Part shown: positions 1-5,827 of the stretch, one piece after another
How the letters are laid out: each line of letters opens with the position of its first letter
Position numbering within the stretch: the first letter of the stretch is position 1
NCBI GenBank assembly: GCA_040386295.1
Contig: JAZKFR010000004.1
Span: 1-5,827 of the forward strand
Direction of reading: 5' to 3'
Source of the DNA: JAZKFR01 sp040386295
GTDB taxonomy: Bacteria > Pseudomonadota > Gammaproteobacteria > Burkholderiales > Rhodocyclaceae
Length of the DNA stretch: 5,827 bases
The notes under the pieces: model-generated
Databases searched by the model: none
The model's input: only the letters and a program-made list of their open reading frames with translations
What the model was told of the DNA's origin: nothing
Position numbers and translations under genes: made by a program

Positions 1-3
1 CCT

Positions 4-37
4 AAGCACCTTATCCCGGGAACGGCATAAGGTGTTT
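4..37 (+). terminator. Stem-loop, probable intrinsic terminator
   Basis: A perfect 8-bp inverted repeat (CACCTTAT at 7-14, ATAAGGTG at 27-34) extends to about 11 bp through a G-T pair and two A-T pairs (4-6 with 35-37). The loop is about 12 bases. On the plus strand the stem runs into a T-rich tail (TTTCTATTT, 35-43), so it best fits termination of a plus-strand gene lying left of the window. Since purC ends pointing toward it 120 bases away, it could also stop purC transcripts, but the minus-strand side has only a very short T stretch. The direction is therefore inferred. Confidence 0.45.
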
Positions 38-158
38 CTATTTACAACGGTACACCTCAGCAAATTCACCTTGGCCAAACCAACGACACGCTGAACAGGC
101 GCAATGAGTTTGTATTGCTAGACCAAATTGAACACGCAGCAACCTGCCCAGTCACCGC

Positions 159-1097
159 CTAGCCGCTAAATTTTTCCCCAGTCAAACGCTCGTAAGCCTC
201 GACGTATTTAGCTTGGGTTTGCTCGATAACCTTGGCCGGAAGTTCTGGACCAGGCGCTTGCTTATTCCAGCTTAGCGTGTCGAGGTGATCGCGCACGTAT
301 TGTTTGTCGTAGGAGGGTGGATTGCTGCCTTCACGGTAAGCATCGGCTGGCCAAAAACGTGAGGAGTCCGGGGTTAGAGCTTCGTCGATCAAATGCAGTG
401 TGCCCGCCTGATCGATGCCGAACTCAAATTTGGTGTCAGCGATGATGATGCCTCTTTGCGCTGCGTAGTCAGCAGCGTTTTGGTACAAGGCCAGCGCGGC
501 TTGCCGTGCTTCGTCAGCCAGCGTGGCGCCGTTTTTGCCGGTGCCGTAAAGCGCTTGGCTCAAGGCGGCAGCGCAATCACTTTGCGCGGTAGCGAAGGCA
601 ATGTTTTCATCGTGCGCGCCGACTTCCGCTTTACTGGCCGGGGTGAAAATGGGTTCGGGCAGCCGGGCAGCGAGCTTCAGTCCCGGCGGTAATTTGATCC
701 CGCAGACAGCGCCGCTGGCTTGATAGTCCTTCCAGCCGGAGCCGATCAGGTAAGCGCGCACTACCGCTTCAATCGGCAGCGGCTGGAGCCGCTTGACGAC
801 CAGCGCACGCCCGGCCACCTGAGCACGCTCGTCAGCCGCGACAACGGTTTCGGGCGCAATACCGGTGAGTTGATTCGGCAAAATGTGGGCAAGCTTAGAG
901 AACCAGAAACTAGCAAGTTGGGTCAGCACTTTGCCCTTACCGGGAATCGGGTCGGGCAGCACCACGTCGAATGCAGAGAGTCGGTCACTGGTGACGATCA
1001 ACAGATGGTCGGCGTCTACCGCGTAGAGATCGCGCACTTTGCCGCGCGCAATTAAGGGCAAGCTTTTGATCGTGCTATAAAAAAGAGAGTTGGTCAC
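159..1097 (-). CDS. purC: Phosphoribosylaminoimidazole-succinocarboxamide synthase (SAICAR synthase)
   Basis: This 312-residue cytosolic enzyme joins CAIR and L-aspartate with ATP to make SAICAR in de novo purine synthesis. Visible family marks are the N-terminal nucleotide-binding strand GKVRDLY (19-25), SDRLSAFDV (37-45), the PIPGKGKVL segment (50-58), EAVVRAYLIGSGW (110-122), DTKFEFG (221-227) and LIDEALTPDSSRFWP (236-250), whose acidic residues belong to the active site. The length matches the longer, yeast ADE1-like form common in Betaproteobacteria rather than the roughly 237-residue E. coli form. The start is GTG (1097-1095). An in-frame TGA lies a short way upstream with no ATG, GTG or TTG between, and the N-terminus (xSLFYSTIKSLPLIARGKVRD) fits remembered homologues. 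The Shine-Dalgarno match is poor (only a distant GTGGA). The gene lies 123 bases after fba on the same strand, a pairing known in Burkholderiales. No purE follows it. Confidence 0.96.
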   Translation of the reverse strand: MTNSLFYSTIKSLPLIARGKVRDLYAVDADHLLIVTSDRLSAFDVVLPDPIPGKGKVLTQLASFWFSKLAHILPNQLTGIAPETVVAADERAQVAGRALVVKRLQPLPIEAVVRAYLIGSGWKDYQASGAVCGIKLPPGLKLAARLPEPIFTPASKAEVGAHDENIAFATAQSDCAAALSQALYGTGKNGATLADEARQAALALYQNAADYAAQRGIIIADTKFEFGIDQAGTLHLIDEALTPDSSRFWPADAYREGSNPPSYDKQYVRDHLDTLSWNKQAPGPELPAKVIEQTQAKYVEAYERLTGEKFSG

Positions 1098-1173
1098 GTT
1101 AGAGCGTCCACAAGGCGTAATTAAGTTAAAAAATCAATGAGCTAGAGGTATCGCAAGAATCAGCTTGTCCAGA

Positions 1174-1200
1174 GCGCGGCCTCCTACGTTCTGGCCGCGT
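1174..1200. other. GC-rich hairpin between fba and purC
   Basis: A perfect 7-bp inverted repeat, CGCGGCC (1175-1181) and GGCCGCG (1193-1199), encloses an 11-base loop and can add one G-T pair at its base (1174 with 1200). It lies 21 bases after the fba stop codon. No T-run directly follows the stem on either strand. The nearest T6 on the minus strand (1131-1136 region) is about 40 bases further on. It therefore does not look like a standard intrinsic terminator and may instead protect the fba 3' end or partly attenuate read-through into purC. This role is inference. Confidence 0.4.
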
Positions 1201-1220
1201 ACCTTGAGCTTAGCTTTGTA

Positions 1221-2285
1221 CTAGAGCACTTTCTGTTTGAGTTCGCCACGTTGGTAGCGCTCGGCCATTTTTTCTAAGGCGATGACCTTGATTTTGCTCG
1301 CTTGTCCGGCGCAGCCAAAGGCTTCGTAACGCGCCAGGCAAATTTTACGCGCGGCTTCGCGCGCCGGTTTGAGGAAGTCGCGTGGATCGAAATGCCCAGG
1401 GTTCTCGCTTAAATGGCGGCGAATGGCGCCGGTCATGGCCAAGCGCACGTCGGTGTCGATGTTGATTTTTCTGACGCCGTGCTGAATTCCGGTGACGATT
1501 TCTTCGATGGGTACGCCGTAGGTTTCTTTCATATCGCCGCCAAACTGACGGATTTCTGCGAGCAACTCTTGCGGCACCGAGGAGGAGCCGTGCATGACTA
1601 AATGCGTGTTGGGAATCCGCGCATGAATCGCTTTGATCCGCTCAATCGCCAGAATGTCACCGCTCGGTTTTTTGGTGAATTTGTACGCGCCGTGCGAGGT
1701 GCCAATCGCAATCGCTAAGGCGTCGCAATCGGTTTGGCGGACAAAATCGGCAGCTTGGTCGGGGTCGGTCAGTAACTGTTCGCGCGTCATTTGCCCGTCG
1801 GCGCCGTGCCCGTCTTCTTTGTCTGCCTGCATTGTTTCGAGCGAACCGAGCACGCCGAGCTCTGCTTCAACGGTTACACCGATAGCGTGCGCTAACTCAA
1901 CCACTTTTTTCGAGACAGCAACGTTGTATTCGTAAGAGGCCGGAGTTTTACCGTCTTCTGCCAGCGAACCATCCATCATCACCGACGAGAAGCCGGAACG
2001 AATCGCCGCCATACAGACAGCGGGCGACTGGCCGTGATCTTGATGCATCGCAATCGGCGTGTTGGGATACGCCTCAAGCGCAGCGAGAATCTGGTGGCGC
2101 AAAAAAGCTTCGCCAGCGTATTTACGCGCACCGGCAGAGGCCTGCATGACGACGGGCGCATCAATGGCCGAAGCGGCTTCCATAATTGCCCACACCTGCT
2201 CCATATTATTGACGTTAAAAGCAGGTAGGCCGTAGCGGTGCTCAGCGGCGTGGTCGAGTAATTGACGTAGAGAAATCAAGGGCAT
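1221..2285 (-). CDS. fba: Class II fructose-bisphosphate aldolase (CbbA-like)
   Basis: This 354-residue zinc-dependent cytosolic aldolase reversibly splits fructose 1,6-bisphosphate into dihydroxyacetone phosphate and glyceraldehyde 3-phosphate, in glycolysis and gluconeogenesis (and in the Calvin cycle in autotrophs). It has the typical N-terminus LPAFNVNNMEQ (20-30), the catalytic Asp and first zinc His in MHQDHGQ (D83, H84), VEAELGVLG (139-147) with a probable metal-site Glu at 142, GTSHGAYKF (195-203; H198) and VMHGSSSVP (230-238; H232), and the C-terminal KINIDTDVRLAMTGAIR (273-289). All expected metal and catalytic residues are present. The Glu-rich insert near 150-164 is typical of the longer CbbA/Calvin-type subgroup, but no other Calvin-cycle gene is in view. 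The ATG at 2285-2283 matches the family N-terminus and has a weak upstream GGAA. A weak promoter-like pair (TTGCCC at 2361-2356, TTAAAG at 2338-2333) lies in the 170-base gap after ilvD, so fba may have its own promoter. Confidence 0.96.
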   Translation of the reverse strand: MPLISLRQLLDHAAEHRYGLPAFNVNNMEQVWAIMEAASAIDAPVVMQASAGARKYAGEAFLRHQILAALEAYPNTPIAMHQDHGQSPAVCMAAIRSGFSSVMMDGSLAEDGKTPASYEYNVAVSKKVVELAHAIGVTVEAELGVLGSLETMQADKEDGHGADGQMTREQLLTDPDQAADFVRQTDCDALAIAIGTSHGAYKFTKKPSGDILAIERIKAIHARIPNTHLVMHGSSSVPQELLAEIRQFGGDMKETYGVPIEEIVTGIQHGVRKINIDTDVRLAMTGAIRRHLSENPGHFDPRDFLKPAREAARKICLARYEAFGCAGQASKIKVIALEKMAERYQRGELKQKVL

Positions 2286-2455
2286 GGTGTTTTTCCAATC
2301 GGTACTGGCATTCAGTGTTTAAGGGTTTGTCGCTTTAAGTTTTTTTAGCGGATTAGGGCAAGGCTGCCGCACGCGAAACCGCCTCGCTTCTACCGTAGCC
2401 AACAGCGCAGGCGCGTCGGGGCGACAATTTTACCGCGCGCAGCAGGACAAATGAT

Positions 2456-4321
2456 TTAGAAATGGCGCGTATTGCGCTTGATTTGTTTTAAATCACGCAC
2501 CGCCCCGCTGGCTGCCGAGCTGGCCATCAGCGCGTAGGCCTGTAGCGCAGTCGAGACAACGCGTTGGCGCGTGCCCGCTTGCCAAGCCTGATCACCGCGC
2601 GCATTCATCGCGGCACGCCGTTGCGCCAACAGTTCGTCGCTGACAGCGAGATGGATTTTACGTTGCGGGATGTCGATTTCGATCAGGTCGCCTTCTTCAA
2701 TCAGCGCAATAGCGCCCCCTTCCGCCGCTTCTGGCGAGGCGTGTCCAATCGATAAGCCCGAGGTACCTCCGGAAAAACGCCCATCGGTCAGCAGCGCGCA
2801 GACGGCGCCCAGCCCCTTCGATTTGAGGTAGGAAGTGGGGTACAACATTTCCTGCATGCCCGGCCCGCCTTTAGGACCTTCGTAGCGAATAACGACAACA
2901 TCGCCAGCGACAATCGCGTCGCCGAGAATGGCTTCAACAGCACTATCTTGGCTTTCAAAAACGCGTGCTCTGCCGCTAAAGCGCCAAATACTTTCATCCA
3001 CCCCCGCTGTTTTGACGATACAACCATCACGCGCGATATTGCCGTAGAGCACCGCCAGCCCACCCTCTTGCGAATAGGCGTGCGCTTGGTCACGAATACA
3101 GCCGTGCGCGCGATCAAGGTCTAACTCGGGATAACGCCGATTTTGCGAGAAAGCGCTTTGCGTTGGGATCCCGCCCGGTGCCGCCTTGAAGAATTCCACG
3201 CGCGCCGAATCAGCGTTTTGTTTGATATCCCATTGCGCAATCGCAGCACCGAGGCTGTTTTGATGCACCGTCGGAACATCGCGGTGCAGCAGGCCGGCAC
3301 GATCCAATTCGCCCAACAGCGCAAAAACTCCGCCAGCACGATGCACATCCTCGATGTGATAGTCGGCCGAAGCCGGCGCGACCTTGGCCAGACAGGGCAC
3401 TTGGCGCGAGATACGATCAATATCGTCCATCGTAAAATTCACGCCGCCTTCTTGCGCTGCGGCCAAGAGATGCAGCACGGTGTTGGTCGAGCCGCCCATC
3501 GACACATCCAGCGTCATCGCGTTTTCAAACGCTTTAAAGCTGCCGATGGCGCGCGGCAGCACGCTTGCGTCGTCGCTCAAGTAATAGCGGCGACAGAGTT
3601 CGACGATTTGCCGCCCCGCTTGAAGAAAGAGCGCTTTGCGGTCAGCGTGCGTAGCCAACAAGGTTCCGTTACCGGGCAGCGAAAAGCCGAGCGCTTCGGT
3701 CAGGCAGTTCATCGAATTGGCGGTAAACATGCCAGAACACGAGCCACAGGTCGGGCAGGCAGAGCGCTCAAAGGCCTCCACTTCTTCGTTCGAGCAATTG
3801 CTGTCGCCGCCCTTGACCATGGCATCGACCAGATCAATCGCAATGGTCTTGCCACCCCACTGCACCTTGCCCGCTTCCATCGGTCCGCCCGACACAAAAA
3901 TCGTCGGGATATTGACGCGCATCGCTGCCATTAACATGCCGGGCGTAATCTTGTCGCAATTGGAAATACACACCATCGCATCGGCGCAATGCGCATTGAC
4001 CATGTATTCGACTGAGTCGGCGATCAAGTCGCGCGAGGGCAGCGAATACAGCATCCCGTCGTGCCCCATGGCGATGCCGTCATCTACCGCAATGGTATTG
4101 AACTCTTTGGCGATACCGCCTGCCGCTTCGATTTCGCGCGCGACCAGTTGCCCCATGTCTTTGAGGTGTACGTGGCCAGGCACAAATTGCGTAAACGAGT
4201 TGACGACAGCAATGATCGGTTTGCCAAAGTCACCGTCCTGCATCCCTGTTGCGCGCCACAAGGCGCGCGCGCCCGCCATATTGCGGCCATGCGTTGACGT
4301 GCGTGAACGATAGTGGGGCAT
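2456..4321 (-). CDS. ilvD: Dihydroxy-acid dehydratase
   Basis: This 621-residue enzyme dehydrates 2,3-dihydroxy-isovalerate and 2,3-dihydroxy-3-methylvalerate to the 2-keto acids that become valine, leucine and isoleucine (also feeding pantothenate). It closely resembles the roughly 616-residue E. coli protein from HGRNMAGARALWRATGM (11-27) to the C-terminal SGAVRDLK. Key sites are VDDGIAMGHDGML (79-91; D81 for Mg), CISNCDKITPGM (118-129; C122 as cluster ligand, K124 as the lysine expected to be carbamylated), ACPTCGSCSGMFTANSMN (188-205; C195 as cluster ligand), MGGSTNTVLH (275-284), EGPKGGPGMQEM (481-492) and DGRFSGGTSGLSIGH (513-527). Residue 49 is Gly, not the Cys of the [2Fe-2S] subgroup, which agrees with the E. 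coli-like, oxygen-sensitive [4Fe-4S] type. I chose the ATG at 4321-4319 because it aligns with E. coli MPKYRS and follows GGAGA with a 5-base spacer. A TTG-started frame adding 15 residues (from 4366) begins almost at the predicted transcription start and is rejected. Confidence 0.97.
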   Translation of the reverse strand: MPHYRSRTSTHGRNMAGARALWRATGMQDGDFGKPIIAVVNSFTQFVPGHVHLKDMGQLVAREIEAAGGIAKEFNTIAVDDGIAMGHDGMLYSLPSRDLIADSVEYMVNAHCADAMVCISNCDKITPGMLMAAMRVNIPTIFVSGGPMEAGKVQWGGKTIAIDLVDAMVKGGDSNCSNEEVEAFERSACPTCGSCSGMFTANSMNCLTEALGFSLPGNGTLLATHADRKALFLQAGRQIVELCRRYYLSDDASVLPRAIGSFKAFENAMTLDVSMGGSTNTVLHLLAAAQEGGVNFTMDDIDRISRQVPCLAKVAPASADYHIEDVHRAGGVFALLGELDRAGLLHRDVPTVHQNSLGAAIAQWDIKQNADSARVEFFKAAPGGIPTQSAFSQNRRYPELDLDRAHGCIRDQAHAYSQEGGLAVLYGNIARDGCIVKTAGVDESIWRFSGRARVFESQDSAVEAILGDAIVAGDVVVIRYEGPKGGPGMQEMLYPTSYLKSKGLGAVCALLTDGRFSGGTSGLSIGHASPEAAEGGAIALIEEGDLIEIDIPQRKIHLAVSDELLAQRRAAMNARGDQAWQAGTRQRVVSTALQAYALMASSAASGAVRDLKQIKRNTRHF

Positions 4322-4326
4322 CTCTT

Positions 4327-4331
4327 TCTCC
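4327..4331 (-). promoter_or_regulatory. Ribosome binding site of ilvD
   Basis: GGAGA on the minus strand is separated by five bases (AAGAG) from the ATG at 4321. It decides the start of ilvD in favour of the MPHYRS methionine over the upstream in-frame TTG, which has no comparable site. Confidence 0.75.
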
Positions 4332-4369
4332 AAAAAAATAGAATGAAAAAATAGGCTGAAAGGCAACGC

Positions 4370-4399
4370 GTTATACTTGTCGTCTTATTGCTCAGCCAA
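4370..4399 (-). promoter_or_regulatory. Candidate sigma-70 promoter of ilvD
   Basis: On the minus strand TTGGCT (4399-4394, four of six consensus bases) is followed after 18 bases by TATAAC (4375-4370, five of six). The predicted transcription start is near 4363, giving a leader of about 42 bases that ends in the ilvD ribosome binding site. The leader is too short for a branched-chain leader peptide with terminator, so attenuation of the E. coli ilvGMEDA kind is not supported here. Confidence 0.5.
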
Positions 4400-4466
4400 G
4401 CTAACTCGACCTTTTGCTCGGCTCTGCTGCGAACGCTAACGCCCACTTTCTGCTTGACAGAGACGA

Positions 4467-4483
4467 AGCAAATTTCGTTTGCT
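4467..4483. repeat. Short inverted repeat, possible operator
   Basis: AGCAAA (4467-4472) and TTTGCT (4478-4483) form a perfect 6-bp inverted repeat around a 5-base centre (TTTCG). It starts 8 bases after a consensus-like TTGACA and about 70 bases upstream of the ilvD -35 candidate. It could bind a regulator or fold as a small hairpin. I recognise no known regulator site in it, and a repeat this short may arise by chance. Confidence 0.25.
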
Positions 4484-4544
4484 GCCGCCAAAACCAACTG
4501 CGTTTAGGACTCGTCTCAGCGCTCCTTGAGCTGCGCGTGTTGGG

Positions 4545-4550
4545 CATAAT
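4545..4550 (+). promoter_or_regulatory. Candidate -10 element for lgt
   Basis: CATAAT matches the sigma-70 -10 consensus at five of six positions and lies 124 bases before the lgt ATG. The nearest -35-like hexamer, TTGAGC (4526-4531), is only 13 bases away, which is too close, and the hexamer at ideal spacing (CTCCTT) is poor. It is therefore a weak candidate. Confidence 0.25.
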
Positions 4551-4665
4551 TCAGCGTCTTTTTGGCCACAGCTTCGATGCCGCCAAAGGACAACGCATGG
4601 GCAAGGCAGCGAGCACGCTTAAATTATTTGCGCCGTTCGGAATTTTAGGGGTTGCTGCTGATATT

Positions 4666-4671
4666 GGGGGG
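4666..4671 (+). promoter_or_regulatory. G-run acting as probable lgt ribosome binding site
   Basis: Six consecutive G bases lie three bases before the ATG at 4675. Counting only the first four G bases, the spacer is five. This is an imperfect Shine-Dalgarno sequence, and a better-spaced AAAGGA exists at 4585-4590 before an upstream in-frame ATG. The family N-terminus still favours the downstream start. Confidence 0.4.
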
Positions 4672-4674
4672 TTT

Positions 4675-5520
4675 ATGTTGATTCATCCGCAATTTAATCC
4701 AGTGGCAATTGCCATCGGCCCGCTCGCTGTGCACTGGTATGGCTTGATGTACCTGCTCGCTTTTGCGCAATTTTGGTGGCTAGGGCGTTATCAGATTCTT
4801 CGCCGTCAGCCAACGCCAGCGATCACCCCGGCAGCGTCAGAAAACGCTAGCCAGTCACATAATTGGACGATACAGCAGCTCGACGACCTCCTTTTCTACG
4901 GCATGCTCGGCGTCATCGTCGGCGGTCGCCTTGGCCAAGTCTTGTTTTACGAGCCGATGTTTTATTTGCAACATCCGCTGGAGATTTTTGCCCTTTGGAA
5001 AGGCGGCATGTCGTTTCATGGCGGCTTCATTGGGGTTCTGCTCGCCCTCGCTCTTTACGCGCGACGGCTCAAGCGCCCGTGGCTAGCCCTCACCGATTTT
5101 ATCGCGCCGCTAGTGCCGCTCGGCTTGGCTGCCGGACGACTAGGCAACTTCATCAACGGCGAACTATGGGGACGTGTGGCCGACCCTAGCCTGCCTTGGG
5201 CGATGATTTTTCCGCAGGTCGACAGCTTGCCACGCCACCCTTCGCAGCTTTATCAAGCGGCTTTAGAGGGCATCATTTTGTTTCTGATTTTATGGTGCTA
5301 CGCGCGCCGAGCGCGTCCACGCGGCGCCGTTTCAGCCGTTTTTCTGCTCGGCTACGGTAGTTTTCGTTTTATCGCGGAATACTTCCGCAGCCCAGACGAC
5401 GGGATTTTTGGTTTTTCCTACGTCATGAGTATGGGGCAGTGGCTTTCTTTGCCCATGATCGTACTGGGCTTGCTGATGCTGTTTTTTATTTACCGACCTT
5501 GTTCTCAGGAGCGCTCATGA
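4675..5520 (+). CDS. lgt: Phosphatidylglycerol-prolipoprotein diacylglyceryl transferase
   Basis: This 281-residue inner-membrane enzyme moves diacylglycerol from phosphatidylglycerol to the lipobox cysteine of prolipoproteins, the first step of lipoprotein maturation. It has the family N-terminus LIHPQFNPVAIAIGPLAVHW followed by YGLMYLL, then GGRLGQVLFY (83-92), WKGGMSFHGG (108-117; H115 equals E. coli H103), GRLGNFINGELWGR (154-167; R155, N158, E163 in the Lgt signature), LPRHPSQLYQ (185-194) and YGSFRFIAEYFRSPD (227-241; Y227 and R231 equal E. coli Y235 and R239). About seven hydrophobic segments are visible. Against E. coli Lgt (291 residues) the first loop (about 42-66) is longer and polar, while the loop before LPRHPSQ is about 20 residues shorter. 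The ATG at 4675 matches homologues; an in-frame ATG at 4597 with better AAAGGA spacing would add 26 residues. The stop overlaps the next gene by four bases. Confidence 0.96.
   Translation: MLIHPQFNPVAIAIGPLAVHWYGLMYLLAFAQFWWLGRYQILRRQPTPAITPAASENASQSHNWTIQQLDDLLFYGMLGVIVGGRLGQVLFYEPMFYLQHPLEIFALWKGGMSFHGGFIGVLLALALYARRLKRPWLALTDFIAPLVPLGLAAGRLGNFINGELWGRVADPSLPWAMIFPQVDSLPRHPSQLYQAALEGIILFLILWCYARRARPRGAVSAVFLLGYGSFRFIAEYFRSPDDGIFGFSYVMSMGQWLSLPMIVLGLLMLFFIYRPCSQERS
5507..5511 (+). promoter_or_regulatory. Ribosome binding site of the VOC gene, inside lgt
   Basis: AGGAG lies within the last codons of lgt, five bases before the ATG of the overlapping downstream gene. With the ATGA overlap it supports translational coupling or reinitiation. 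Confidence 0.7.
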
Positions 5521-5827
5521 ATCGTCCGTTTAAAGTACTTGGGGTTCAGCAAATCGCGATTGGCGGGCTGGACAAAATGAAATTGCGTTTGCTTTGGGTT
5601 GAGATGCTCGGTTTATCACTGAGCGGAACCTTCATCAGCGAACGCGAAAATGTCGATGAAGATATTGCGGTGATTGGCGACGGCCCGTTCAAAATTGAAG
5701 TCGATTTGATGCAGCCTTTGGATCCGCAAAAAAAACCTGCGGTGCATCAAACACCGCTCAATCATGTTGGCCTGTGGGTGGACGATTTAGCGCAAGCTGT
5801 CAGCTGGTTAAGCGCAAAAGGCGTGCG
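5517..5827 (+). CDS. VOC (glyoxalase/bleomycin resistance) superfamily protein, 3' end cut by window
   Basis: The first 103 residues are present and the frame is still open at the right edge. The protein begins MNRPFKVLGVQQIAIGGLDK and has the betaalpha-betabetabeta pattern of a VOC module: VQQIAIGG (9-17) opening a first module, a helix with LRLLWVEMLGL (23-33), the strand FKIEVDLMQP (58-67) with E61 placed like a metal-ligand Glu, and LNHVGLWVDDLAQAVSWL (81-98; H83) opening the second. The first module starts with Gln where many glyoxalase I proteins have His. It resembles a short (about 150-residue), largely uncharacterised betaproteobacterial VOC protein often annotated as lactoylglutathione lyase; that resemblance is from memory. 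Metal-dependent glyoxalase or epimerase activity is possible but unproven. It overlaps lgt by ATGA and has its own AGGAG, so it is likely cotranscribed with lgt, though no functional link to lipoproteins is evident. Confidence 0.85.
   Translation, partial: MNRPFKVLGVQQIAIGGLDKMKLRLLWVEMLGLSLSGTFISERENVDEDIAVIGDGPFKIEVDLMQPLDPQKKPAVHQTPLNHVGLWVDDLAQAVSWLSAKGV

Larger units (their letters stand above)
4322..4674. other. Divergent intergenic region between ilvD and lgt
   Basis: These 353 bases separate divergently transcribed ilvD and lgt. The left third holds the ilvD ribosome site and promoter candidate. The middle has a perfect TTGACA (4454-4459) without a convincing -10 partner and a 6-bp inverted repeat (4467-4483). 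The right third has CATAAT (4545-4550), AAAGGA plus an in-frame ATG (4585-4599), and the G-run before the lgt start. The lgt reading frame stays open leftward to 4414, but the translated extension does not resemble Lgt or any family I recognise, so I read most of it as chance. No RNA gene is evident. Confidence 0.6.

Noticed and set aside
2286..2455. Intrinsic terminator after ilvD
   Set aside because: Only small stems such as GTCG-CCC-CGAC are present, and none is followed by a T-run on the minus strand.
3143..3934. Long plus-strand open frame of 263 codons opposite ilvD, with another of 225 codons at 3636-4313
   Set aside because: Both lie fully antisense to a strongly conserved ilvD, overlap each other, and give Arg/His- or Ser/Ala-rich products with no family features. 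Such frames are expected opposite GC-rich genes.
4322..4366. Extension of IlvD by 15 residues from a TTG codon
   Set aside because: The internal ATG has a clear ribosome site and matches the E. coli N-terminus, and the TTG sits at the predicted transcription start.
4454..4482. Complete sigma-70 promoter at TTGACA
   Set aside because: At 16-18 base spacing the -10 positions read CGTTTG, GTTTGC or TTTGCT, which do not resemble TATAAT.
4577..4648. Small plus-strand open frame (23 residues) upstream of lgt
   Set aside because: It has no good ribosome site and an Arg-rich composition typical of out-of-frame reading, and it is well within chance length.
4414..4674. 87-codon leftward extension of the lgt frame as part of the protein
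   Set aside because: It begins at TTG, shows no similarity to Lgt and runs through the promoter region. Only the 4597 ATG within it deserved a separate note.
1..5827. Mobile element, CRISPR array, defence system or other novel module
   Set aside because: No transposase or integrase, no regularly spaced repeats, no target-site duplications and no accessory-type genes are visible. All coding sequence is housekeeping or a known superfamily.

Overview
The window carries four complete housekeeping genes and one partial gene, in ordinary bacterial layout. The GC-rich codons, the E. coli-like long form of dihydroxy-acid dehydratase, the roughly 310-residue type of SAICAR synthase, the CbbA-like class II aldolase beside purC, and lgt divergent from ilvD all point to a betaproteobacterium, most likely Burkholderiales or a close relative. 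This assignment rests on remembered family and gene-order resemblance, not on a search.

Layout from left to right. Bases 1-158 are non-coding and hold a clear stem-loop (4-37), probably a terminator. Three genes then lie on the minus strand and are transcribed leftward in the order ilvD, fba, purC: purC (159-1097, GTG start), a 123-base gap with a GC-rich hairpin, fba (1221-2285), a 170-base gap, and ilvD (2456-4321). A 353-base divergent region (4322-4674) separates ilvD from the rightward pair. It contains a good promoter candidate for ilvD, a weaker one for lgt, a small inverted repeat and an alternative lgt start. On the plus strand lgt (4675-5520) overlaps by four bases (ATGA) a VOC/glyoxalase-superfamily gene that runs off the right edge.

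The genes serve unrelated core functions: IlvD makes the 2-keto acid precursors of valine, leucine and isoleucine; Fba works in glycolysis and gluconeogenesis; PurC acts in de novo purine synthesis; Lgt starts bacterial lipoprotein maturation. The gaps of 123 and 170 bases between the minus-strand genes suggest co-orientation, with possible read-through, rather than a tightly coupled operon. The lgt-VOC pair does look translationally coupled.

I see no mobile element, CRISPR array, tRNA or rRNA, toxin-antitoxin or defence system, and nothing resembling a new biological system. The points worth a second look are modest: the choice of lgt start, the hairpins, the missing purE after purC, and loop-length differences in Lgt.
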